Origin: VAXT01 sp963698015
GTDB taxonomy: Bacteria; Actinomycetota; Thermoleophilia; Gaiellales; Gaiellaceae
Assembly: GCA_963698015.1 (NCBI GenBank)
Contig: OY969109.1
Span: forward strand, 434,001 to 498,000
Direction: 5' to 3'
DNA length: 64,000 nucleotides
In this document: in pieces, positions 43,743 to 51,617 of the stretch
Layout of the letters: each line of letters starts with the position of its first letter
Numbering within the stretch: position 1 is the first letter of the stretch
Position numbers and translations under genes: made by a program
The notes under the pieces: model-generated
Told to the model about the DNA's origin: nothing
Database searches by the model: none
What the model saw: the letters and a program-made list of their open reading frames with translations, nothing else

Positions 43743-46028
43743 TCAGTCCGGATGGACATCGGTGCCGGCCGGCACGGGGATCCCAGCCTGGGCGGCGCGC
43801 TCGATCATCTCCTCGCGCGTGGTCGCCCCAAGCTTCCGATAGATGTTTCGCCTATGCGTCTTGACCGTGTTCGGCGAGAGCCAGAGCTCGCCGGCCACCT
43901 GTGAGACCGAGAGGCCTTCCAGCAGGTGATCGAGCACTCGACGCTCGGCGTCGCTGAGCTCGTCGCCGAGGAATCCCTCGTGTCGCGCGCGGTGATGGAG
44001 GGCGTCGTCCGTCTGCCAGTAGAGATCCCGGAGTATTCCGAGGTCCGGAAGCTCATCGAGCTCCGCGCGAGCACGCGAGAGTGCGTCTTTCGCGCCGCTC
44101 GAGTCTCCCAGACGATGGCGCGCGGCCGCGAGATGGATGTTGGCATGAGCGGCCCAGTACGACGATTCGTCAGCGCCGGCGAGCTCCACCGCACGTTCGA
44201 GGTGCTCGAGCGCCGCATGAAGATCTGCCCCGCTCATCAGCGCACATCCGAGGGCGAGATTCGGAGTGGCGGCGGCGGCGCTCACCGTGTGGCCGATCTC
44301 CTCGGCGAGCGCCAGGGCGTCCCGCGCGAGCTGTTCCGAACGCTCCGCATCTCCGCCCGCGAGCTCGATAAGGGCGAGGTACGCCAGCGCAAGGACGCTG
44401 GTGGCGCGATGCCGGGCGCCGGGGAGCGTCCGGGCCTCCTCGAGCGGTGCGCGCGCCTCCTCGGGGCGACCGGCGAGGAAGAGCGCCTGTCCCAGCGGCA
44501 CGAGCCCCGCGTATCGCCATTCGCTTCCAGCAGGCTCATTCTCGAGCACGAGCCTGGCCGAGCGCTCGGCGTCGGCGATCCCACGGCTGAGGTACGTCGA
44601 GCTGACCATCGCGACCGCGGAGCGAATGGACGTGATTCCGTTGGCAAGCGGGCCGTAGTCGGGCCCGTCCTCTGCGACGCGAAGCCATCGCTCGACCTCG
44701 TCGCGTCCTTGCTCACTCAGCCGTGCGCACAGCCCGCGTACGATCGCGAGCTCTCGGTCGGCCTGGGCCTCCGGCCACGAGAGCGAGTCGAACCAACGGT
44801 TGAGCGTGGTCATTCGACCGGCGGATAGCAACGAGATGCCCTCACGCAGTACAAGGGCACTCGACCGAGCGAGGTCCCCGGAGGCAATCGCGTGGTCGAT
44901 CGCGCGCTCGGTTTCCTCATGCTCCTCGAACCAGAGCGAGGCTCGGGCATGAAGCCCGGGAACGGCTTCGGGATCGTCGGTCTCGAGTTGACGCCTCAAG
45001 ACATCCGCGAAGAGATAGTGGTACCGATGATCGGTCCCGGTCGCGTCGAGTGGGACGAGGAAGAAGTTCGAGCGCTCGATCTCGGCGAGCATCGCGGCCG
45101 AGTCAGAGCGCTCGAGCACGACGTCGCAGAGAGGCGCAGACAGTCTCTCGAGCACCGACGAGCGCGCCATGAATGCCCGGAGGTCGGGATCCGCCGCAGC
45201 CAGGACGTCGCCGGCGAGGTAGTCGAAGATATCGCGCGTATCACCTGAGAACTCATCGACGAAGCGCCGAACGTCCACCTGCTGCCTGAGGACGATCGCG
45301 GCCAGACAGAGCCCTGCGAGCCAGCCCTCGGTTCGCGCGGTGAGCTTCCGGACTTCACGATCCGTGAGCCGAACGTCGGCGTCTCGAAGGAGCGCGTCGG
45401 CCTCGAGGAACGAGACGCTCAGATCCCGTGCTCTGAGCTCCGCCAAGTCGCCGTGAGCCCGGAGCCGGGCGATGTGCAAGCTGGGGTCGTGGCGGCTCGA
45501 GATGACGACCTGGACCGTCTTGGGGGCGCGATCGAGAAACACGCCGACGGTCTCGTCACAGACAGGGTTCTCGGCGGTATGCCAGTCCTCGAGCACGAGG
45601 ACGACGGGAGGGCAATCCGAGAGCTCATCGATCAGGAGCGGAAGCCCAGTCTCGGCGATCGCTCTCGGTCCTGCAGCGAAAGCCCTGAGCGAGCGCTGAC
45701 CGACGGGACCGTGGACATCCTGGAGCGCCGTGATGACATGCCCCCACAACCTCGCCGGGTCGGAATCCATCGGGTCGAGCGAGACCCACGCGAAGGCCGT
45801 GCGATCGGCGTCCGTGGCCGCCCACTGGGCAAGGAGCGTGCTTTTCCCGTAGCCAGCGGGAGCGCAGACGAGCGTGAGCGTCCGGTCCCGACCGCTGCGC
45901 AGCGTCTCAACGAGACCCGGGCGCTCGAGGAGGCCCTCCCGGATGTGTGGCGGGCGGAGCTTCGTTCGGACGACGTACGGCGCCGCCGGCGACCTGTCCG
46001 GGTCCGCTGTCTTCGTGCCGCTCGCCAT
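43743..46028 (-). CDS. Large MalT-like LuxR-family regulator
   Basis: A 761-residue ATP-dependent LuxR (LAL) regulator. The N-terminal STAND ATPase has YVVRTKLRPPHIREGLLERP and Walker A CAPAGYGKSTLLAQW, with VVLVLEDWHTA as Walker B. A TPR-like helical middle is followed by the LuxR DNA-binding domain (LSDAERRVLDHLLEGLSVSQ, LSPNTVKTHRRNIYRKLGA). The ATG at 46028 is chosen because the family N-terminus begins soon after. The dyad TTCACCCGGATGAA lies 32 bases upstream, so autoregulation is possible. The inducer is unknown. Confidence 0.9.
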   Translation of the reverse strand: MASGTKTADPDRSPAAPYVVRTKLRPPHIREGLLERPGLVETLRSGRDRTLTLVCAPAGYGKSTLLAQWAATDADRTAFAWVSLDPMDSDPARLWGHVITALQDVHGPVGQRSLRAFAAGPRAIAETGLPLLIDELSDCPPVVLVLEDWHTAENPVCDETVGVFLDRAPKTVQVVISSRHDPSLHIARLRAHGDLAELRARDLSVSFLEADALLRDADVRLTDREVRKLTARTEGWLAGLCLAAIVLRQQVDVRRFVDEFSGDTRDIFDYLAGDVLAAADPDLRAFMARSSVLERLSAPLCDVVLERSDSAAMLAEIERSNFFLVPLDATGTDHRYHYLFADVLRRQLETDDPEAVPGLHARASLWFEEHEETERAIDHAIASGDLARSSALVLREGISLLSAGRMTTLNRWFDSLSWPEAQADRELAIVRGLCARLSEQGRDEVERWLRVAEDGPDYGPLANGITSIRSAVAMVSSTYLSRGIADAERSARLVLENEPAGSEWRYAGLVPLGQALFLAGRPEEARAPLEEARTLPGARHRATSVLALAYLALIELAGGDAERSEQLARDALALAEEIGHTVSAAAATPNLALGCALMSGADLHAALEHLERAVELAGADESSYWAAHANIHLAAARHRLGDSSGAKDALSRARAELDELPDLGILRDLYWQTDDALHHRARHEGFLGDELSDAERRVLDHLLEGLSVSQVAGELWLSPNTVKTHRRNIYRKLGATTREEMIERAAQAGIPVPAGTDVHPD

Positions 46029-46059
46029 CTGTGAAGTATGCGCTCCCGGCAAACCCGGG

Positions 46060-46073
46060 TTCACCCGGATGAA
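46060..46073. promoter_or_regulatory. TTCACCCGGATGAA dyad, copy G (LuxR gene / 46159 gene)
   Basis: A 14-base palindrome with one central mismatch pair. The core equals, in inverted form, the TTCATCCGGGTGA that opens repeated leaders D and F. It is 32 bases from the LuxR start and 86 from the 46159 gene. Confidence 0.5.
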
Positions 46074-46158
46074 ACTCGTGCTCGGCAGTGACCTGGGCGC
46101 GCGATCGGCGTCATGCTGGACCCTTCGCATGAGTATCCGCCGTAAGGAAGCAGGCCCG

Positions 46159-46350
46159 ATGCCGTTTGAGGTTCTCGTCCGCGGGGAGTTGAGCGACGAA
46201 CTCATGGCGGACCTGGGCGCGCGCCAGTTCGATTTCCATCGTGGCAAGACCCTGATCCTCTTGGACGTCATCGACCAATCGCACCTGCACGGTGTATTGG
46301 GTTGGTTCGAGGCTCACAACATCGAAATCGAGAGGGTCAATCCGGTCTGA
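46159..46350 (+). CDS. Hypothetical 63-residue protein
   Basis: Starts MPFEVLVRGELSDELMADLG and continues ARQFDFHRGKTLILLDVIDQ. Alternating hydrophobic residues suggest a small beta-alpha-beta domain. An AAGGAAG lies upstream. It is divergent from the LuxR gene. No function is recognised. Confidence 0.65.
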   Translation: MPFEVLVRGELSDELMADLGARQFDFHRGKTLILLDVIDQSHLHGVLGWFEAHNIEIERVNPV

Positions 46351-46685
46351 GTCCGGCGGAAGGAGCTTGCCTGACCGGCTGCGAGGAGCGGCCGAGCTCT
46401 GCGTCGGAGGCACACTCCCGACACCGGGCCGCGTAGCTTTGACGGCTTGCGGTCTCTGATCCTCGCGCCGGCTGGGGAGAGCGGGCTCGACGCGATGAAT
46501 CGGCCCCCGCGCTGAACGGATCCGAAGACGAGGATCGGACGACCGGTCGACGATCGCGCTCGCGGCTGAGCCGGCGGTAGAAACTGCTCAGGAACGGCTC
46601 AACCGTGGAGCTTCAGCTAGAAGCACGACTTATGGCGTCGAGACGATCTCTCCCTGTCGATTACAGTCGCATGCGCATCCGGTGG
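46351..46685. other. Intergenic region of about 335 bases without a recognised gene
   Basis: No open frame with a believable start, composition or family match is seen on either strand. The sequence is slightly less GC-rich toward the right, where it leads into motif copy H. An unrecognised small RNA cannot be excluded. Confidence 0.4.
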
Positions 46686-46705
46686 CTCATCCCAACGGGA
46701 CGATG
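46686..46705 (+). promoter_or_regulatory. TCATCCC-N4-GGACGATG motif, copy H (MFS gene)
   Basis: CTCATCCC, four bases, GGACGATG, on the same strand as the MFS gene and 35 bases before the chosen GTG. It shares all 15 fixed bases with copies A and M, and the following bases (TGGC) are also close. Confidence 0.55.
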
Positions 46706-46740
46706 TGGCGGTTCCCGCGCAGCGCGAGAGTGTCGCGAGC

Positions 46741-48357
46741 GTGAGTGAGCCCGCGCCCGACGCAGCACCCGCAGCCGCCACGGACGCACTCGCGCCCGAC
46801 GAGGCGTCGACCGCTCCCGAGCGCGCCGGCCTCGTTCTCACCGCCCTCATCGTCGTAGCGGGGGTCGCGAACCTCAACCTGTCCGTGGCCAACGTCGCCC
46901 TGCCGGACATCGGCACACATTTCGATTCGTCCCAGACGACTCTCGACCTGATCGCCGTCGGCTACTCGCTCGGGCTCGCCTGCTCGGTCCTCTGGCTGGG
47001 CGCTCTCGGCGACCGCTACGGGCGCAAGTTGATGCTCCTTTTAGGAACGGCGCTCGCGATCCCTATGTCTCTGCTTGCCGCGTTCGCACCCTCCGACACC
47101 GTCCTTTTCGTGGCACGACTCGGCGGGGGCTTCGCCGCAGGGATGGCCTACCCAACCACGCTGGCGCTGATCACCGCTCTGTGGGCGGGGCCAGGCCGTA
47201 CGAAGTCGATCGCACTGTGGTCGGCGCTAGGCGGCGCGATCGCCATGCTTGGACCACTCATCTCAGGCTTTCTTCTGGAGCACTTCTATTGGGGATCGGT
47301 GTTCCTGATCACGCTGCCGCTGGCGGTCGTCGCGATCGTGCTCGCGTGGCTGTTCGTCCCTGCCCACGTGAACGAGTCCACGGAGGCGGTCGACAACCTC
47401 GGCGGGATCCTCTCGCTCACCCTGGTCGGTGCTCTGATTCTCGCGATCAACTTTGCACCGGTCCCGAACAAGGGCACGCTGACCCTCGTGCTCGCGGCGA
47501 TCGCGGTGCTGGCACTCGTCGCGTTCTACCTCCGTCAACGCCGCGCGAAGAACCCGCTCTACGACCTCGATGTCGCCTCCCGCCGCGTCTTCTGGGTGGC
47601 GGCCTGCGCCGGGGTGATCGTGTTCGGCTCGTTGATGGGTGCGGCGTTCGTGAGTCAGCAGTACCTCCAGAACGTCCTCGGCTACTCGACGCTGCAGGCG
47701 GGCGCAGCGATCCTGCCGACGGTGGTGTTCATGGTGCTCGTCGCACCCCGCTCCGCCAAGCTCGTCGAAGCACGCGGCGCCCGCTTCACGCTGCTGTGCG
47801 GCTACGTGTTCCTCTTCCTGGCCTTCAGCACGATGCTGCTCCTCTGGAAGGAGGACAGTTCGTACTGGGAGATCGCGCTCGCCTACGTCTTCATCGGCAT
47901 CGGCGTCGGGTTCGCGGGTACGCCCGCGTCGCATTCGCTGACGGGCTCCGTGCCGGTCCGTCGTGCCGGGATGGCCTCGGGCACCGCCGACCTCCAGCGC
48001 GACCTGGGCGGGGCGATCATGCAGTCGATCTTCGGGGCGCTGCTCACGGCGGGCTACGCGACTGCCGCCGGGTCACTGATCTCGAGCTCGGGCAAGGATG
48101 TCACTTCGAGCACGCAGGCCGAGCTGACCAAGTCGTTCTCGAGCGCAGCGGACACGGCCTCTCGATACCCATCATCGCAGCAGGACGCGATCATCTCGGG
48201 CGCCAAGACCGCGTTCCTCCAGGGAGACCAGTGGGCCTACACGGCCGGCATCGTCGCGATCCTGATTGGAGCAACTCTCGTCTTCTTCATGTTCCCGAGG
48301 CGCGACGACGAGCAGCGCCTACTGGCCGAGTACCACGCGCAGGACACGAGAAGCTGA
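46741..48357 (+). CDS. MFS transporter, DHA2 (EmrB/QacA) type
   Basis: A 538-residue drug:proton antiporter-like protein with about 14 helices. NLNLSVANVALPDIGTHF and LGALGDRYGRKLMLLLGTAL (motif A) are diagnostic, and LGGAIAMLGPLISGFLLEHF is motif C-like. The GTG at 46741 is preferred to one at 46705 because the earlier one lies inside motif H and the extra residues are not hydrophobic. It converges with the lipoprotein gene. The substrate is unknown. Confidence 0.87.
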   Translation: MSEPAPDAAPAAATDALAPDEASTAPERAGLVLTALIVVAGVANLNLSVANVALPDIGTHFDSSQTTLDLIAVGYSLGLACSVLWLGALGDRYGRKLMLLLGTALAIPMSLLAAFAPSDTVLFVARLGGGFAAGMAYPTTLALITALWAGPGRTKSIALWSALGGAIAMLGPLISGFLLEHFYWGSVFLITLPLAVVAIVLAWLFVPAHVNESTEAVDNLGGILSLTLVGALILAINFAPVPNKGTLTLVLAAIAVLALVAFYLRQRRAKNPLYDLDVASRRVFWVAACAGVIVFGSLMGAAFVSQQYLQNVLGYSTLQAGAAILPTVVFMVLVAPRSAKLVEARGARFTLLCGYVFLFLAFSTMLLLWKEDSSYWEIALAYVFIGIGVGFAGTPASHSLTGSVPVRRAGMASGTADLQRDLGGAIMQSIFGALLTAGYATAAGSLISSSGKDVTSSTQAELTKSFSSAADTASRYPSSQQDAIISGAKTAFLQGDQWAYTAGIVAILIGATLVFFMFPRRDDEQRLLAEYHAQDTRS

Positions 48358-48359
48358 GC

Positions 48360-48935
48360 TCAGCTCTTCTGTGACGTGAGGCTCTTGCACGAGCTCGCGT
48401 TGTTGAACGCGGACTCGAGCTCGCCCTTGGGGTCGAGCTTCTTCAGGTCGTCGAACGTCGTCTGGACCTGGGCTCCCATCGCCGCGAATGTGGAAGTCAC
48501 GGTCGGGAGCGCTGACAACACGCTGCCGCCGCTCTGGGCGTCCTTGATCGCGCCGTCGACCTTGTCGACGTCCTGTTGGATCTCGTTCGACAGGTCGTCG
48601 ACCGACTGCTGGGCCTTGTCGCCGGAGCTCAGCTCGGGCTTGCCGAGGCCGTTGAGATCGTCCTTCAGCTGCGCTGTCGCGTCCTTGACGTCGTTCCCGG
48701 CGCTCTCGAGCGAGCTCTTGGAGAGGTTCCCGCCCGAGAGCGACTGACCCGCCGACTTGAGCGAGTCGGTCCACGTGTTGAGCGCCGAGCAGAGGCCGTC
48801 CGCCCAATCCTGTGCGCTCTCCGTGTTGCTGCTCCCGCCTCCGCCTCCGCCTCCGCCGCAGCCGGCTGCGAGAACCGCTAGGACAGCGAGGGACGAAATC
48901 CCGAGGAGGACTCTGGGTCGGACGAACCGCATCAT
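48360..48935 (-). CDS. Putative secreted lipoprotein
   Basis: A 191-residue protein with a signal sequence (VLLGISSLAVLAVLAAGC) ending in the lipobox LAAG-C at residue 26, followed by eight glycines and a serine-rich linker. The mature part is helical and rich in Asp, Ser and Lys, with repeated heptad-like spacing (AQSVDDLSNEIQQDVDKVDG-like). It may form a coiled coil outside the membrane. The two genes that meet here, this one and the MFS gene, share the palindrome AGCTGAGCTCAGCT at their stops. Confidence 0.78.
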   Translation of the reverse strand: MMRFVRPRVLLGISSLAVLAVLAAGCGGGGGGGGSSNTESAQDWADGLCSALNTWTDSLKSAGQSLSGGNLSKSSLESAGNDVKDATAQLKDDLNGLGKPELSSGDKAQQSVDDLSNEIQQDVDKVDGAIKDAQSGGSVLSALPTVTSTFAAMGAQVQTTFDDLKKLDPKGELESAFNNASSCKSLTSQKS

Positions 48936-48971
48936 CGGCCTAGAGGGTAGCTCCGTGGTCGCGAAACCGTC

Positions 48972-51012
48972 TCATGCCGAGGGGGTGATCTCGAGCGCGG
49001 CCACAGGCTCGGCGGGCTCCTCGGTCCCGTTCAACTCGTGCCGCCAGCCGAGCAGAAGGTCGTGCACCGCGGCCGCGCCGACGATCGGCTCGTCGGGCAG
49101 CTGCAACTGCGACGGATAGAGGAGGAACGGGCGCGTCTGGGACCCACCCAGGCCGCCGTGGAACGAGATCAGCTCCTCGAACGCGCAGCCGTCGTCGAGC
49201 ATCGGGTCGTAGAAGCTCCCGACCATGATGTCCGCGACGTTCTCGAAGCCGTCGGTGCGGAGAAGATGGCGCCCGGCGTTCGGCGGGAACGAGGCGAGCG
49301 GATCCTCGCCGACGACACGCCCGTCGGACAGGTAGCGGGTGCCCCTCGCGCCGAGCGCGACCGCGCCGTCGCGCTCCGAGCGGACGAGCAGCCAGCCCAC
49401 GTGCGGGTGCTCGCGCAGAGCCGTGAGGAGCTTGGGATGGGCGGCCTCGATCTCCTCGAGCGTCAGCCGCCGCCGCTCGGACATCAGGTAGACGAGCCCG
49501 AGGTTCCCGGAGCCGAGCACGACGACCTCGCGATCCGAGACGTCGTTCTTCGGCCGCTTCTTCTTCGTGCCCGTGGCCTCGGCGAGCGCGTGGCCGACCA
49601 TCGCGCTCTGCTCGTCGCCGCCGGCCATCTCGGCCACCTGGCCGCCGCCGGAGAGCGACCGCTCGACGAGGTCGTCCAGCCCATAGCCGTTGACGCTGTT
49701 TGAAGGTCGCGCCCTGGGTCTGCCCGTGGTCGGAGAGCACGACGATCTCGTACGGCCGCGCCGCGTACGCCCGCGCCCGCTCGATCCGGCCGAACTGCTG
49801 ATCGAGCTTCCGCAGCGCCTCGAGCGTGTCCGCGCGCTCGAGGCCCGAGTGGTGCGCGACCTCGTCGTAGCTCGAGAAGGTGGCGTAGACCGCGGGCCTG
49901 CCTTTCATCATGTCCGTGAGGACGCCGTACACGATCAGGTCGCGGACGAAGACGCACATCGCCGCGCGCATGAACGGGTAGAGCCCGCCCCGGTGACCGC
50001 GCGGACGGACGTCCCGGCGCCGCTCCCTGGACGACGCGGAGAGCTCGAGGATCACCTCCCAGAAGAAGAGGACGAGCGTCCGGACGACGTTGAAGCCGTT
50101 CGCGAAGAACGCGCGGTAGCCGGGGTTCGCCTTCTTCTCGGCGTCCATGCGGCTGACGGTCAGGATCACGTGGTCCGCCTCGCCTGACAGGAGGTTGCCG
50201 CGGCTGGCGCCCCCGTTGGCGAGGAGCCCGCGGCCGGTCGAGTGGGTGCGCTCGATCTCCGCGCAGTCGCCCGGGCCGGAGCACGCGACGAGCTTCGCCG
50301 ACTCCTTCACGACCCAGCGGAAGGCCGGGATGTTCTCGTTCGAGCCGAGCAGGATCCCCGCCTGGCTCGCACCCGTCTGCGACGAGAGGTCGGTCTCCCA
50401 CTCCGCGAGCTCGTGGCTGCCGTCCTCGAGCCAGCGCGCCATGTGCGGCGCGTTCCCGTCCCGCATTGCCCGCTGCAGCACCGGCAGGGCGAGGCCGTCG
50501 ATCTCGAGGAAGATGATCCCCGGCGCGTCGGTCCTCGTCAGCTCGCCGGAGCGGCGCGCGATCCGCCGGATGACGCGGTACGTGTACGTGTCGTCGTCGT
50601 TCGTCCCGAAGAGCACGTCGAGCACGACCCCGACGGCGGACGCGACGAGCGCGACGCCGAGAGCGGACCAGAACGAGTCGATCGAGAGGTCGCCGTCGGT
50701 CAGCCGGTCCGCCGCCAGGAGCATCAGCGCATCGAGCACGAGGACGAGCAGCAGGCCGAGGACGAGCATCAACGGCAGGCGAAGCGCCGCCACGATCGGC
50801 GGCAACAGGGCGTTGAGGACGGCGATCACAGCCACAGCCACCAACGCGCTCCAGAAGTTGTTCACGTGCGCGCCCGGCACGATCCAGGCTGCGGCGAGGA
50901 GCGCCGCGGCGGACAGGATCCAGGCGAGGATCAACGCCGCCGGCCGGAACTTCGGGCGCGCGGGCTGCCAGACGGGCTCGGCTGGGACCGGTGACTGATT
51001 TGACGTGCTCAT
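48972..51012 (-). CDS. Membrane phosphodiesterase/nucleotide pyrophosphatase-like protein with holin-like N-terminus, one-base frameshift
   Basis: The N-terminal part has four helices (AALILAWILSAAALLAAAWI and following), similar to phage-holin-family membrane modules. The catalytic part has APGIIFLEIDGLALPVLQRA, where the metal site begins, SQTGASQAGILLGSNENI and YEIVVLSDHGQTQGATFK, all of the alkaline phosphatase/phosphodiesterase superfamily. Then the frame breaks near 49695: one extra base separates FKQR from NGYGLDDLVERSLSGGG. The C-terminal part ends in DGCAFEELISFHGGLGGSQ, with a metal-binding histidine, and TRPFLLYP. Restored, it is about 680 residues. Confidence 0.75.
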
Positions 51013-51069
51013 CGCTCCTCCGGCCCCGATGATCTCACGGGAGCGGGCGCTTGTCGTTTCGGCGAAGAG

Positions 51070-51523
51070 CTAGGACGGGCGAACCGTCGCCGGATCAGCC
51101 GCCCGTCCCAGCACCGAAGCCGGCGAGAGCGGCCGGCCGAAAGAGTCGATGAACAGCGCGCAGGCACCCGTCCGCACGGGCAATGTCCCCTCGAGCACGT
51201 CGACGCGGTAGGTCAGGTCGTCTCCGTCGAGCCGCGGGTCGTGGAGGACGACGACGACGTCGTCCGGAGGGTTGCCGTCGTCGAGGAACGAGAGCACGGC
51301 GTTCGGCGGGTCGACGGCGAAGCTGTAGACGCCCACGTCCCAGAGCTCGATGAAGCTGCTCGAGCGCATGTGGCCGACCTCCCGCCGTCGGCCGGTCGGC
51401 GAAGTAGACGGTCGACTCGGCGAGCCCGTGGAGCGTGATCGTGCCGCCCTCGCTCGTGAAACCCGTCGCGCTCTGGACGAACAGCGCATCGATCCGTTCG
51501 TGGGCTGCGGACGCGAGATTCAC
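51070..51523 (-). CDS. Conserved actinobacterial hypothetical protein, one-base frameshift
   Basis: Starts GTG (MNLASAAHERIDALFVQSAT). The first third runs to STVYFADRPTA, and the rest (EVGHMRSSSFIELWDVGVYS, then PPNAVLSFLDDGNPPDDVVV, LFIDSFGRPLSPASV) lies in the next frame. One extra base in the run near 51384-51387 explains the break. The restored protein of about 150 residues matches a family I recognise by pattern (FSDRPxRxVGH...) but whose function is unknown. The dyad at 51563-51581 is 40 bases upstream. Confidence 0.7.
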
Positions 51524-51562
51524 CGTCTTGCCCCGAGTCTGGCCGCCGTTGGCGCGCGAATC

Positions 51563-51581
51563 TTCATGCCGAACGGGTGAA
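51563..51581. promoter_or_regulatory. TTCATGCCGAACGGGTGAA dyad, copy I
   Basis: A 19-base interrupted palindrome. Read toward the 51523 gene it is 40 bases upstream of the GTG. It fits the loose TCAyCC...GGrTGA pattern less well than the other copies. Confidence 0.35.
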
Positions 51582-51617
51582 AGCGCAGCTTCGCGGATGC
51601 GCGCCTGGGTGGGCGGA

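Noticed and set aside
49690..49700. Programmed frameshifting at the phosphodiesterase break
   Set aside because: There is no slippery heptamer or strong downstream structure by eye, and the same one-base insertion pattern occurs in several unrelated genes.
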